Below, piece by piece: positions 10,101 through 23,900 of a DNA stretch of 64,000 bases. The position numbers and the translations under genes are program-made. The notes under the pieces are model-generated. The model did no database searches. It was not told the origin of the DNA and saw only the letters and a list, made by a program, of their open reading frames with translations. The stretch's first letter is position 1. The number at the start of each line of letters is the position of its first letter. The DNA is from Juglans regia (Eukaryota; Streptophyta; Magnoliopsida; Fagales; Juglandaceae), in NCBI RefSeq assembly GCF_001411555.2, contig NC_049912.1, positions 31,039,514 through 31,103,513 of the forward strand, given 5' to 3'.

Positions 10101-11593
10101 AAAAACCATTACCAGGCACACCTGTAAACATATAGGGGGATTTCCCATGGTGTACCAGGTTGAGGTACAGTATTTGACCCACACAAAAAGAGCTTCAAAT
10201 TATTATGCTGGCATACCAAGCAACGGATCTTTTGTGGCAAGATGATCCTTCAGCTGCATTAGAAAGCTGATTTTCATCTGCTTGAGATTCAGAAAGCGTC
10301 AGAAGTCCATCAGGAGGTAAGTCGCCAAGATGCTCATTGTTGTCCACAAGACTGGCAAAGCAGGCAGGAAAGAAATTTAGGATATGGACAGGAAAAATAT
10401 TAGAGGAAAGATGACCCTAATGATAATTGAAAAGTTTAATTTTAAACCTACAGGGTTGTGAGTGCAACATTACAGCCAAATTCAGGTGGGAGTGTTCCAC
10501 TGAAGTTATTGTATCCCAAATCCAACATCTCCAACTCCTTCAGCTCCCCGATCCCTTCAGGAATGATTCCGCTAAAAGAATTATTGCGCAAAATACTGCA
10601 GGGAGAATGCAAAAGTAATTTTGATTCAAAGAAGAAAATGAAATATTAACTCAAGAACAACAGGAAGTAGAACTTATAAAGCTTACATAGACTTCATTTG
10701 GACTAGCTTTGCCAGTTCAGGTGCCAGTGTTCCTCTAAGACAAAGATCTTTCAAGTTCCTGCACATCCAATAAATATAACCATTTGGGAATGATTTGAGG
10801 AGAGGAAAAATAGCCTAATTAATGGCTTAAATTTAAACAAAAACTATAAAGTTTTCTACGACCCTCCATCTATTTAAAATTTGTGATGAAAAGGGTAAAT
10901 AAGTCGAAGCTCTAGATTCTTTTCTGACCTATAAACAACACTAAGAAACAGAACCAAATCTTCACAAGGCAATTCCTTGCTATCAGTCCATAAAAAATGA
11001 AGTTCTAACGTGAAACTTTTACCACTCATCAAAAAGCGTTCTAAGAGAGGAATTTTCTCTTAAACCTCCAATCCTCGCTAATACAACTGCTTTGGAGACC
11101 ATCTTTCCCCTTTTTAATAAAGAAAGAAAATCTATATGTTGATCCGTAACTTTAAGCATTGTATTCTATTAACTTAAGTTCCCTAAAAAAAAGTCTCAGA
11201 AGTTTTGATTTTCTCAGCGACTAAAAAGAAGATAGAATAACAAAATTCCTTCCGAAAACAATACTCACAAGGCCACAACTTTTCCATCTGAGCACTCAAC
11301 CCCAAACCACGAACACGGATCGACCTCTCCATCTTCCTCTTTCCAATCCAACAACGCGCCAAATGGATCACTCAACACTCCCTCTCTAAACCTCAGCAGA
11401 GCCAAACCTGCGAGAAAAAAAAAATCGTTTTCCTTCAATTTCCGAAAAGAAATTGAACCACAAAAATCCAGATCGGAGAGACTCAAAATCTCGTACCTTC
11501 ATCGTTGAGACAGCAACTCAAGTGGAAATTCTGACACAAGAAGCAGACCACCACGACACCTAACAATTGGCCCAGGTTCCAGTTCCCGTCCAT
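7142..11593 (-). CDS. LRR receptor-like pseudokinase, MRH1/MALE DISCOVERER group
   Basis: Nine proposed exons: 11593-11497, 11407-11269, 10758-10687, 10595-10452, 10351-10217, 9813-9398, 9131-8941, 8825-8693 and 7740-7142, giving 641 residues in one frame. Order: signal peptide (LGVVVVCFLCQ); LRRNT-type cap with DPCSWFGVEC; about three LRRs, one exactly a 72-bp exon; a Ser/Pro-rich juxtamembrane stretch; a transmembrane helix near 287-309 (LAAILVGAIGGTILISAIG); then a protein-kinase fold. It should be catalytically dead: VAVK is VAAVG, the HRDLK loop reads HHNLNSS, and DFG is replaced by SEF. MRH1/MDIS proteins act in root-hair growth and pollen-tube guidance as co-receptors. The start at 11593 was chosen because MDGNWN leads into the signal peptide; 11605 and 11671 are upstream alternatives. 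Confidence 0.87.
8375..8460. repeat. 43-bp tandem duplication in an intron
   Basis: Two nearly identical 43-bp units, each GATATCGGAAGTTAATGATA... and ending in an A-run and TT, at 8375-8417 and 8418-8460. They lie in the last intron of the receptor pseudokinase gene; no effect on coding. Confidence 0.9.
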
Positions 11594-11671
11594 TCTTAAC
11601 CTCATCCCAGCCACGAACACGAACTTTCCAAACGCCTCTTTTGGACGAGCCTGATTATAAACCGAGCTCAC

Positions 11672-13225
11672 AACTTGTTGAAGAAACCGAAACCGGAAAC
11701 ATTAAAAGTGGAAAAAAAGAAATATGCAATTGGAATGGATAGAGAGATCAAAGCCAAAACTATGTTCGCGTAGTTGGACCCTCTAATGTTTGAAAACGCA
11801 TACACTGGAAGTGTAATTTGGTTATCTGAATTGCCTTTCCATTTGACAAAAATCTTTAATCTTTATTTATCTAATTTAAAATAGTGTTTTCTTTCTGAAA
11901 TGAATGTTTACTGGTGACGGATCAGAATGGACTGGGTCCAACTTCTAAGAACCAAAGCTGACGGAAGAGGCAGGGCCGCCTCTCTGAAGGTGACAACAAT
12001 TCTGCGTGGTGGGGTCGAGCTCTATAAGGACGCGTTTGGCTCTGTCGGTTGCTTCTCCTTCTCTATAGATTATCGACTGCCGGCGACTGAATTTTTTAAA
12101 ACTGACAACCGACAATCAGTCTTTCCCTTTCTTCTTCTCTCTTTTAGCTACCATCCATTTGGATATATCTATTTTCTTTTTGCAATTAAAAATAAAATTG
12201 TATCCTTTAATTCAGAAAATAAAAGTCTCCTCTGTATATATGCATGCCAAGACGTAGACCGAGTAAAACACCTTCGGAATTTCTGAATTGGAAAGTTGAG
12301 GAGCTGAGCTTCCTCGAAGTTTACATTACCCAGAATCATTTAATTTTTCTTTTTCTAAAGCAAGGATACAACGCAGAACTTAAAATAACTTTATTTTTGG
12401 CTGAATTGTTCAATGGGGACTTCTCTTCACCACTATGATAGAAAACTCTAATTTATTTATAAATTTTCCCCCTGAGAAATTGAAAATTCCAAATTAAACA
12501 TTCTGGCAGACTCGCTAGTTTCTAGTCTTTTACGGGAGGAATGCATTGCATGGTACAATTGATAGGTTATTTGACTAAAGAATTAATTGATCAATGAAAT
12601 GAAAGAGTTTTAGATTGTTAATACACAGACGAAATAGAATGTGTTGTTGCTCTTTTATTTGAGTTAGAGTTCCCACACGTACCTCCGATATTCTCCAAAC
12701 AACAGTATCGAATGATAGCCTGCCACGTAGACTCCACATTAACTTAATGATGGACTGCACTGCACTGCAGAGGAAAGAGCCAAAATTTTGGTGATTCACT
12801 CCGTCCTCCTTTCGTCTTCTGCAATGTGAGTTTACTTGTTACTCTTTTATGAGAACCACCCAAAGATTGATAAATATTCAACAAGTGTTTGTGCTGTTTT
12901 TATTGGCATACTATGTGATCTGTAGAATTGAAGAAAGAGGTCCATGAATAAAAAGGAATGGGCAGCAGTGCAATGGTTCGAACGGTCCGGTCTGGAACTC
13001 CTCCACTGGGATTGGAAGTTGTAGGGCATGCCGCAGCGTGCATTTGGAAATTTCGAAGTGAGAAAATAATAAACGGATGTCAACGGTCCTTGGTTTTTAA
13101 TTTTGCTATGGTGCGATATGGTGCATAAACTTTCTATGTGCTTAGGTGATATGTCAACTCATTATTAGCTTTCTTTAAAATCACATTGTTGGATATACCG
13201 TTCTAAAAAAGAACTCTTTGAGTTA
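11672..13225. other. intergenic, no gene recognised
   Basis: Upstream region of the receptor pseudokinase gene. Frames at 11927-12286, 12244-12438 and 12575-13083 have no domain or homologue I recognise and are interrupted by stop-rich AT sequence. Promoter of the minus-strand gene is expected between about 11700 and 12300. Confidence 0.5.
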
Positions 13226-13233
13226 ATTATGAT

Positions 13234-13751
13234 TAGGGGTGCTATCCGTATGGTGTGGGGAGGGTTTTTAACCCTGCCCCCCGCTCAACCCAGTAATTCT
13301 CTGGATCTATAATTTTTTTTAGACCCAAATTATAATAGAATATAATTATAAATTTCATTCAAAAAATATAAACTCATTAGAGTTATATTTTGGATTGTCT
13401 TGGTCTCGTGGGCCAACCTTTATATAGGAGGTCAAGGTAATAAAATAATCATTATCAAGTAATGTGAGACTTAATGGTAAGTCTCATACTACTTAAGAAT
13501 GACTATTTTATTGCCTTGATCTCCTATATAAAAGTTAGCCTCGGAGGCCAAGACAATCCATTAACTTGAATTCAAGTTTTTAACAAATAAAAAATAATAT
13601 TTTTTTATCAATTTGAAAGGGTGCGAAGCGGGGTGCAGGGAGGGGGCTCTACTGCGGTCAGCCCACCCCCTACCCTCGCTAGTGGTCCTTCATGCGGGAG
13701 CGGGGTGGACCGGGGCGGGATAGCAGGGGGCGAGCCCCCTGCTCACTCCTA
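13234..13751. mobile_element. non-autonomous hAT element
   Basis: 518-bp insert starting TAGGGGTGCTATCC and ending GCTCACTCCTA, imperfect terminal inverted repeats of the TAGGGGTG type. It is flanked by 8-bp sequences ATTATGAT (13226-13233) and ATTACGAT (13752-13759) that match at 7 of 8 positions, the duplication length of hAT elements. The ends are strongly GC-rich with GCGGGG-like motifs, unlike the AT-rich middle, as in plant hAT MITEs. No transposase is encoded. Confidence 0.8.
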
Positions 13752-13759
13752 ATTACGAT

Positions 13760-15605
13760 TATATTAGGAGTTTATTAGGTATCCTATTTTAATAAAAAAG
13801 TCGGTACTATTTATTGATCATTGATGACATGCAAGATGCCACGACTTCTCTATCAAATGCTGTCAACAATTTATTTCATATTACAAATTTGTTTTTTGCT
13901 ATATATATATATATATTTGTATAATAGATCAACCTCAAGCTTATCTAATCACCCATCATTCCTGATTATCATATTATTTTTCTTCCAATGGGCCCCGAAT
14001 GATCTAAGGTCTTGTGGAATAATTCTAATCATCTAGACACTACTGATATTATTATTATTATTATTTGTGATAATGGAACCAATCCGACCCAATCCACCTT
14101 TTATAGCCCACGTATTTTCCATATGCAAGCCACAAATGTTCCTTCTGTTTCTCTGGTCGCGTAATAAAATTTACCTCTTTTTTTTATTTCTAGATGGTTT
14201 GAATAAATCATTATTCAAGAATTTTAGGGCGCTTAGAACAACGACCGGATTTGTAACGATTGGTATCAAAATAGATATTATGTGATGTATTTGAATCACA
14301 AAAAATGTGAAGAGAAAAGTAATTATTATTGGATTAGTGTTAATTAAAAAGGTCGTTGACTCGTTACACATATATCTGTTTTTATTTTAAGAGTTTTAAA
14401 ATTATGATTAGGCGGTCCCAAGAAAAAAAAAATTAGGTCGGGCATAAAAACTCAACGTAATCAATATATATCAATATCGATGCGTGGTTTGATACGCGAA
14501 CTAGCTTGACTTAGCCTTCTAATTTTTATTTTTGGGTAGAATTCGATTAATATGATGTTTTGAGTGATAATTTCAATAACATAAAATGCCACGAGTCCTG
14601 GATTTCATGAGAAAGGGTTCCAATCTTATCACCTTTATTTATTTATTAGAAAGGTCGTTTACCACTCACCAACCACAAGTCTACTGAATACCAAACAAAA
14701 TAGGGATAGTTGTAGTTGGTAGACTAGACTTTTGCCTCTTAATTATGTAAGCATACTGAATGTTCAAACAAATCACAAATCATATATATATATATAGTGC
14801 ACAATATAGGTGGGAGGGTGCGGCCGTGCAGTTTAATTTATTCACACAAGTTCTTTCTTTTAGCCATTCAATTGATGTTTATATTAATCCAAATAGTTCT
14901 AATTCAATGTGATTGCTACCTTTCTGAAGTTTCCAAGACCAAATAAATGTATGACCGAAGTGCTCTTTAACTCACCTGATTGTTTCTTTGCACCCAATAA
15001 CGTAATATGAACGCGCGATAAGGCATTTCGACCTAAATCAGCCAAAATACATGGGATTCATGCTCTATATATTATTTGCCGATTGATAATCTTAGTATAA
15101 ATAGGTAAATACCTGCAGACGACCATTTCGCTAGCAGTCCTGGCAATAAATAATTAAATAATCAGTGAGAAAATAAAGAAGTAAACCTGCCTGCATGAGC
15201 ATTAGAGAGTTGGGAGTTGGACCACTGCTTTGTTAAATCCAAGTCTATACTACGGACCTAAGTTTTTGTTGCTGAGCACTCTATCCCCCAAAAAGAAAGG
15301 GGGCAAAAAATAAAACCTACCGGTATAACTCAGGGATTTCACGTGGGATAGTTCTGACTTTAGACTAGGTCGAGTCATGAGTAGATGGATAAGTTTTTGT
15401 TGCTGAAAATATATGTCATATCTATAGTAGCATTCACACATCAACAAGAAAAAAAGATGTGAATTTGGATCCTGCCATAGTAATATTAGAGCAAACAGGA
15501 AAATTCTCCCCACCTCAATTGCTATCTATTTTTCTTTCTTGTATAAAGTAATAGTAAATACTACAAAACGAGTAAGATTGTATAACTGTAGATGATCAGC
15601 TCTGA
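13760..15605. other. intergenic, AT-rich, no gene recognised
   Basis: Contains short AT runs (about 13901-13918 and 14780-14797) and an ATT-triplet run near 14048. Frames up to 87 residues show no known domain. The right part should hold the 3' untranslated region of the methyltransferase gene. Confidence 0.5.
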
Positions 15606-18600
15606 TCATAATTTAGTTTCTCCAACTGTTTGACGCCAGAAACCCTTCTTACCAACAAGAAACTGATCGTCATAGAGCGTTAGTGACCAATTCAGCGATT
15701 GCAAGATTGGACTAAGCTTCTTAATCATTTCCATGGTGTCCTGAATCAAAACATACCCACCTGGTCTCAATATGCGATCCATCTCAATGACTACATCTAC
15801 AGCATCGCATCTGACAAAATCACAAACGGGTCACCATTAGTATAGCAAAATCGAAATATTTTTTCAGTGAAACATAGATGTATTTTAAGCCAAAAAGAGA
15901 GGCAATACATGTGCTTCTATTTCCATTCATAAAAATTTCCTTTATCAGTCTTGAGTCAGCTCGTTAAAATGGAATTTTACCTTTGTGAATGATCTCTGAA
16001 GAGAAAGCTGGAGTGCACTAGATCATATGTTCGGGGATAGGTATTAAAAGACTCGCACCAGTCATGATAGATTCCAATCAACCCTCTATCAAATATGACG
16101 GATAGAGTATCTGGCACATTGATGGGGATGACATTCATTACCCAGGCAGGTAGATCAATAAGGGCTGCAGCAAAACTGAAGTAAGCAAAAAACTCGAATT
16201 CAGTTTGGAGAATAGATGAAGGGTGGGCATTTAGTTTGCTATTGTTGAAACCTTAAAATGACACATTAGAAAAAGCCCCATAAATGCAGAAGCATGGACT
16301 CCACGCAACAAAGAAGTACAGACAAATATCAGCCCCGAATTTGAATGTTCACCATTAAATGGAGAGCCAAAAATTGATGGTTAACTAAAAAAACAGAGAA
16401 ATGAAGAAAAATGGAAGTAACATAGTGCTAACTCAGTATACTTTACCCTCCATAACGAGCATTCATATCCATCACATTCCTTACACTCGACCAGTTAATG
16501 GCAAGGTCTTTCAAATAAACATCAGATACAAGTGCAGACCAACGTTTTGTGTCTTCATAAAACATTTCTTCAGCACCGGATTCATTTGTTAGGCTTGGGG
16601 GCTTACTGCTAAGCCTCTCAGGCCAGGGCATGGGCCAGCTCATCAAATTACCCATACCATCAACTGGAAGCAGAGAAACACAACTACTGAGAGGTACATA
16701 CCTACCAAGGAAATATACACAAAGATTAGCACATACAGTTCAGTATTCTGATCAGAAAATTATTTTTCTTAATTCAACCTATGGGACATCTTTGTTGCAC
16801 TGCACTAACATTTTGTGTGGTATAGGAATCATAAATTGATGCACAGATTTTCAACTGCCAAATTCTCTGCAATAAGCATGTTACGTGTGCCGCTACCACT
16901 AGCACTAATAATAGCAGCAGCAGCAGATGCGGTATTAGTTCGATGGAGAGATGATATGTTTTAGAAAGATACCATGAACTGTTTTTCCAATCTTTCTGTT
17001 CACATAAGGGTAGATTATTTTCTTTGCGTTTTTTGTAGCAGGAAGGTGAGACAGGCTTCTGGTATATTACAAGACCAATTCCAGATGAATCAACAGTCTT
17101 AGCCACAACTTTCCAGCACATCGATTTTGTCAGAGCCGTCACAGCTGCAAGAAACATTAGACGACAATTCCCAACTTGATCAACTAGACACCTTTTCAAG
17201 CTTTTCAGGATCTCATATTACTTGAGTGACACATTTGAGAGAGTGAGGTCAGATCACATACCCTTCCATATATTCTGATCTCTTTCATCGTCACGGTAAA
17301 CTGGCGTGGCAGACCAAACAAAAAAACCACCAGGCCTAATAATTCTGTTGAGCTCTAATAATGGTTTCCCACCTAAAATTTACAACAAAAAGAAAGAAAA
17401 TAATCAATGAATAAAATATAGAACTTCAAACTTAATGGTGAAAAGCGGTTACAAAAAGTACCATCTGCATCCCAGTGAACCCTGCAGCGTGCACAATGAA
17501 TCAAATCATATGCGTTGTCTGGAAACGTCAGCCTTTGTGTTCCAATGACAGAAAGAGTAGCTGGAATTCCTCGTTCAAGAGCAAACTGTATCTGAGCTTC
17601 ATGCTCATCCTTTGGAGCAAATGACATGGTAATAACATTTCTATCCAGCAAATATCCACCAAAGCTAGCAACACCACAACCGACATCTAATATAACCCTG
17701 ACTTGACTTCCCCATTTAATAGCTGGTAATGTCTGGTAACACAAGGGAAAAAAATAATCATCACATAGTTATAAACATAAAATAAAATCCATTGATGCCA
17801 AACACAACATATTCATTTTTCAGACTTCACGAAGAGAAAGACAAAAACTAAGGATCCACCCTCCAAAACTCAGCCAATTTTCCTTGTATGGAAAGAATTC
17901 TGGCAATATCATATAAGAACCACTCACACAGTGTGTCTACAGCTTCGCTAGTTCCACATCGAATTAGAAATAAATATAGACCACTATAGCACTTACGGTT
18001 TAAAGGCAGGTAAAACTGTAAAATGGTATACCTTTTCTATAAATTCAATGTAATTAGTGACTCCTTCCTTGAATTGAGTGCCACCTCCAGGAAAAACAAG
18101 ATAATCACCAGATTTGCGCACCCAGTTTTGGTCTTTCTTGTACTCAACAAGCTTCGGGTGAGGAACATTATCATACCAAATCTGGAAAAAAAAAACAAAA
18201 AAACAAAATATCTTGATTAGTAAAATAACAAAAGAAGTATGTAATCAATCATCATGTTGATACATAAAATTTCAGCTAAACCAGATTTCCATTGAAGGAC
18301 CAAGATGTTTTCTTTAGGAACTTAAATTTTACAATCAATTGTTCAGAAGCCCAAATCAATACAGTAGGAGAGATGATTTAGTAAAACCGGCCTGCTATTA
18401 TATCACAAATCCAAACTCCAAACAGAGTACCAAGTAAGTAACATACATTAAACATGTAATGAAGCATTCAAACTGGTGGCTGACACCCAAAATTCGGTTT
18501 TCTTTGAAAGTTATCCCTCAAAACCTTTGTAATTACGCAGCGTCACTCTGAAAATGAATGTATATCTCCCAGAATGTTGAAATAAGACGCAGTCGTATTC

Positions 18601-19244
18601 GTGTTTTCCAAATTTGCAGCGTGAATCGGCACTAGTTTTTGAAATGGAAAATTAGATTTAATCTATAACGATCCGAAAGTAACTGGAAAAAGAGCTAAAG
18701 AGGGAAAAAGAAACGAGTAGCAGATGTCAGAAAGTGAAATCTGGTTTCCGGAATTAAAACTCATGGGTGACCCATATATGGCATGTGTGTAATAAAGCAA
18801 ATCTTACCAAAGAATTAATCTCACCATGTCCCTGCTCTTGGGCCACGGAAGCGGGATCCTGTAACCAGTGGGAAGAGGTACCAAGCAGCGGGGGGTAGGG
18901 TCGGGGCAATGCCGCTCCCTGTGCTCCATATGCCTTCTGGACTTCAAAGCCTTGATCGCCTTGAAGTTATCCAAACAAGGGATATAGTCGAAGGCAACGG
19001 AACCTTTACAAAGCGTCCAACGAAACACGGATGTGTCGTTTTGAGAGGGGAGAATGGGAAGAGAGGGAGTTGTAGGGTAAGAGGGATGTGGGGAGGTAAG
19101 GGAGGAGTAGTAGAGGAAGAGCGGGTAAGGAGTGGTATTGGTGAAGAGAAGGATTGAGAAGCAGATAAGGAGGACTGAGAGGGTTACTATGAATGGGTAC
19201 TTTCTTTCTTTGATTAAGCTCGGCACTGTGAATGCTATGGCCAT
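15606..19244 (-). CDS. PMT-type (DUF248) putative SAM methyltransferase, Golgi type II membrane protein
   Basis: Eight proposed exons: 19244-18825, 18181-18032, 17732-17462, 17372-17262, 17144-16973, 16701-16447, 16175-15981 and 15810-15606, giving 592 residues, the usual PMT length. A short cytosolic end is followed by a signal anchor near residues 17-37 ([19 protein letters not shown]). Family hallmarks follow: [37 protein letters not shown], the SAM-binding [57 protein letters not shown] and a second half with [14 protein letters not shown]. These enzymes sit in the Golgi and are linked to pectin (homogalacturonan) methylation, mostly by QUA2. The short N-terminus suggests the PMT23-like subgroup, but that is a guess. 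An alternative donor at 18808 would insert six residues. Confidence 0.92.
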
Positions 19245-19248
19245 ATTC

Positions 19249-19367
19249 AGGAGAGAGAGAGAGAGAGAGGGAGAGGGAGAGGGAGAGAGAGAGAGAGCTA
19301 TAGAACAAAGGAGCTGATCAAGAATCAAGTAAGATCTGAATCAACAGAGAGAGAGAGAGAGAGAGAG
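19249..19367. repeat. (GA)n microsatellites in the methyltransferase leader
   Basis: GA tracts at 19249-19297 and 19346-19367, just upstream of the minus-strand ATG at 19244. In the transcript they read as CT tracts in the 5' leader or core promoter, a common feature of plant promoters (Y-patch or GAGA-type). Confidence 0.75.
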
Positions 19368-19429
19368 GCGGTAATCGTACGACGGAATTATAAATGTCGG
19401 TATCTGGGGTGATTAAACATTATTAAAAG

Positions 19430-20932
19430 ATTAGTTCTATTTATAATAAAAAATCTACGCAACCTCTTACTATTTACATAATTTTTATATATTATAATTT
19501 TTTTAAATTTTATTATTTTTTTCTTTTATAAAAAATTTAATATATGAATAAGAAATAAAAAAATTAAATTAGTTTAAAAAAAATAAATTAAAAAAAATAA
19601 ATTAAAATTAAAAAAAAAGATAGTGTGTGGAGGATGGGAGGTTATGTAGCATTCTTCTATTTGTAATCGTTAATGTCTAAACGTTATGTAATTATTTTTA
19701 GAAAGAATATAATTTATTATTAAAAAATTAATTTTTTATATAAATTTAATATTTTATTTTTTTAAAATAATTATGTAAAAATTATATAATAATACACGAT
19801 TATAAATATATTTCTTTTTATTAAGTAAAAATAATAAATTAAAAATAAGTGCACAAATATAATATAATATAATTAAAAATTTAATTTATTTTTAAATAAG
19901 TTTTATATTTATTTATTTTTTAAAATAATTATATAATAATTATACACTTCAACTATCATTTCTCTAAATTAAAACAGGAAGTTGACTTTTTAAAATATCA
20001 GCGAGTGCCAAGATCTAATGCGTACCAAAGAAGGTTCGATTTTCGATTTTCAGACTTCAGAAAATCCCAAGAGCCGAAGTATTTTTGGCTTGGCTAAACA
20101 ACTTGAGACCGTACTAGCTAGTGTATTTTGGGTTGGCTGTGTTTGGGCTAAGAGCAGATCAGCCCGAGTAGCTCAAGCCCTGCATGGAGCATGCCATCTT
20201 TAATGAAATTTGTAAAGCTATAAGATCACATTCATTCTCTTTGCTCATCGAACCGAATCATATAATCTTAAAAAGATAATGTGAGTCTTACAATATTTTT
20301 GGGTAAAATTGTAAATCTCATATAAGCATCTAACATTTGTGCCTATTTTAGATCATCAAACAATTAAAGAGAATCTTATAGGTCCATGAGTGGGGAATGC
20401 CCAATTCAGCATCTTAGCAAAACCCATGTTAGGTTTGTACTAAGAGCAGTCCTCAGCTCCAATATAGTCATTCTGGAAATGGCATTGTACAGCCAAGTAG
20501 CATCCATGATTCCTTCATTCAACAAAGGCATGCCGATCAGGCACTGACCACCTGACCTCTTCTATTTTCTTTTTTTTATGTTCTTCATTACCTTTTTTAA
20601 TTGAAGGGTGTAAAATATCCCATTTACACAAATTAAATTACAACAAAAACCATATACTTTGCGCATTTGACTCTCTAAACGAAAAGATGAATCAGCCGGC
20701 CATGCGCAGGGGAAGAGAGAATTGTCCACAAAAGCACGAACAATTTCGGTTTGGAATAATGTGGTATAATGTTTCCCACTTGAGAAACTGCTCAATCACT
20801 TGGTAAATTGGCAAAACACGTCAATAATGCAGATTTTGGGAATTGGTTGGTTGGTTGTATACATACAACCCATAAACAGAGCTAGATTAAAAGAAATCAC
20901 AAAAACAAAAATTAGCTGGCCCCTACACCGTC
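19430..20932. other. intergenic, very AT-rich, one MITE-like stretch
   Basis: At about 19430-19660 an AT-rich element is bounded by AATCTACGCAACCTC and, inverted, GAGGTTATGTAGCATT; a related AATCTACACAACCTCC occurs at about 63817. 19680-19965 is near-pure AT with loosely repeated blocks. 19980-20930 holds the 3' flank of eIF2 alpha; a 61-residue frame at 20018 has no recognisable domain. Confidence 0.45.
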
Positions 20933-23900
20933 TCAGTCTGTTATGCCAGTACCAGCATTCTCCACGTCAACTTCTCCCATTCCCGTGTCTTCCTCTTCTT
21001 CGCTATCCTCATCACCACTAATCTCTTCATTATCCTGCCGTAGCTTAGCCATGTGCTCAGCAAGTAGTTTATCATCTCGTTCACTCACCTGTATTAGTGC
21101 AGCATATCAGATCCAGAATGAAAGATGACAGTTGCTAATGCCAAGTCAAGATTAATTTTGACAAAAATGTTGCCATGTTGGTGTTTGAAAATACACCAAG
21201 TTCTGAGGTTCTCCCTTTAGAAGTTGTCAACTGAATTCAGAGTTCACTGGATATCAAACAAACTGCAAAATCAACATTAAAGTTAAAATGACACTAACCG
21301 CTCTGGCTGCCTCCTTCACTGCAAGTTTGCCCTTCTGCTTTTCTATTGCTTCAGTGCAAGCTATAATGGCTCTGTTGAGAACTGCTATTCCTTGCTCCTG
21401 GCCAATCCAGAAAATAAGTCAAATTTCATTAAAAATGTAGTTAGCAACTCACTAGTAAACTAGTGGAAAGATAATAATGTATATTACAGTTGGAGAGAGT
21501 AATAGAGAGAGGAGATTGGGAGGTGTATACGAGAGCCACTGCATTTTTTTTTTTTTTTTGGGAGGTGGGGGAGAACATTTTTTGCCATGTCACTTTGTAT
21601 CCCAGTAGTAGAGGACTTTGTAGCCCAAGCATTTCTCAAATAGAATTGAATGATTCAAAATGAACGAACCAAGTAACCAATGGAAAGATGATAACTTCAG
21701 TTGTTTGGCTGAGTTCCATTGTTAGACAAAGTTCACACGGAGTCACATTGTATTGAATTAGCTGATTAGTTTAAATAACAGGCAGATTTCGTCTCTATGT
21801 GCATATAATTTTTTGTAAGTATATTATCAATCAAACACCCATGTGAGGGTATGCACAAACCTTGTCGAGAGTTTGAGTGGTAAGAACATAAAGTGGAGGA
21901 GCAACCAGTTTAATTTTCACAGGACAGTCATCATTGCCAGCAGCCTCAGCTTGTCGCATGGCATCCTGCGAAGTCAAAAATTAAAACATTGTAAACACAA
22001 TAGCACCTCGCAACTGAAGCATACTTTAAAACAATAAATCTAAAGCCTTTAAAAATAACCACTCATCAAGAGCAAACTTAAGTAAGACCTTGATGTGAAT
22101 AACACCATCAAACTGAAAGCATTTCATTTCAATGTCAGCCCGAATCTTCAAAGGTTGTGGGGTCATTCTTCTCCTAATATTTTTTATCAGTGCTTCTTTC
22201 ACTTCCTCTGACATAGCAGGAACTACCTTAGTCACCTGTAAAATGAAAAGAAAAGAGGCTTTAGTCATGAACAAGAAGAAGGTGCAATAACACATAACAC
22301 AGACAAAATTTACCTCCTGTCCATCAGGGCTAATTTCTTTGACTTCCCGGGTTAGAGAATTCAGAACAGAATCAGGATCAGTCACCATTATTTTGAATGC
22401 CTGAACATGAAACAGTTAGCTTCCCAACAGCAAATTCAGAAGATAAACGATCACCTCCAAAAATTAGTGAACATTCTCACCTCAAAAGCATGACCGTATT
22501 TCCGGTATAGAGGCCAGCCAACATGGATATACAGATCCTGAAACAAGTGAGTTCCATTCAGTAATAACCATGAAAAGAATGAGAACAGTATGTAAGCACC
22601 ACCATCAGTAAAAAAAAAATCGTTATAAATGCAATATGGAACGGACTTGAGTACCAAACCAGGAAAAAGATCTCTAAGGCTTTGTGGATTTCTGTCCAAT
22701 ATTATGTATGTAAGCTCTAGCATGAATTATCCAATATTACAAGTTTGATATATCATGCTTGAGTTACCAGTGTCGAATGAGAACAATATCTAAGCACCGA
22801 TGAATTATGAAAAAATTAAAATCCCAATGCTTAAAAATCCATACTGCAGAACTTATATGCATAATGGCAGGTTCACTACAATGGGTTCAACTGGCAATTA
22901 AATCCCCATATTTGATTCTGTATGGAAATGCATCCTTGGAAACAATTGCAAGTTGCCAAAAGAGAACTGCCTAAGATTACCACTAGAATGATTTTTTTTT
23001 ATATATGTATTACCGCAAAAATGGTTCCAATTACTTCTATTGATAAATAGAATGATGATTCCAATTACTACTAAGTGCCAACTCCCCACGCACTATTGAT
23101 GCCCTACTTTATACATTTTGCAACCTACCAATTATGAAAGCAAACAATGACACTTTTTGGTCCGGTAGAAAACAGTGGAAAGATAACCAAAATGCTTGCA
23201 GGAAGAGGAGTAGCAATTTCCTTGCACTCCATCCGAACATTGAATCTAGCTTCATAATTATAACAACATGTTACACAGCCACACTTGCAATTACTCAGCC
23301 TTGCTCTTAATTAGACGGGCCTCAAAGGCCGGTATGCTCCCCCCAACCCTCCCGGGAAAAAAAGAAAAAAAAAATCCTTAAATCAATGGAGAATCCCTTT
23401 CCCCAATTATTGCTGGTATAAACAACTAGGCCTAATACAAGTGTCGTGCTTAATTGAGGTATTCTGGCACTTCTGTGCAGTTTTCTCACACCCCAACTGT
23501 CAACAAGGAGAACCCAAGCAAAAAGAAAATATCAAAATTCAAAGAAGACATAATCCATCTGTAAATTTCTAAAAAGATACTGGCAACTACTATGTTCCTT
23601 TGAAAAGTGAACCTGGCGGCTCTCGGATTAATTAACCTGACATTTATCAATAAAATACAAGTCCTATAAGACATCTTTGTAAAGATGAGTTTTTTATTCT
23701 CAAAACCAAACAGATAAGCAACAGATACGAAGCTGAGATTCTTCCCTTTTTCCTCTGTTCTCACAGCACCCAAAGAGTGCACAAAATTCAATTTCTAGAA
23801 ACAGAAACCCAAGTAACATATTGCTACACCATTGAAATTAGTCGGGAAAGGAAAAAATAAAAATAAAATAAAATTCAACGGATCAAACCAAATTAATCAG

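Noticed and set aside
12960..13000. GGTTCGAACGG, tRNA B-box-like
   Set aside because: The flanks cannot form acceptor or anticodon stems and no A box precedes it.
18804..18824. Alternative exon 1 end of the methyltransferase adding VRLILW
   Set aside because: The family reads SRDM-IWYDN without an insert, favouring the donor right after base 18825.
18909..19317. Plus-strand and alternate minus-strand frames rich in Arg/Glu or Ser/Leu
   Set aside because: Shadows of methyltransferase exon 1 and translations of the GA microsatellite.
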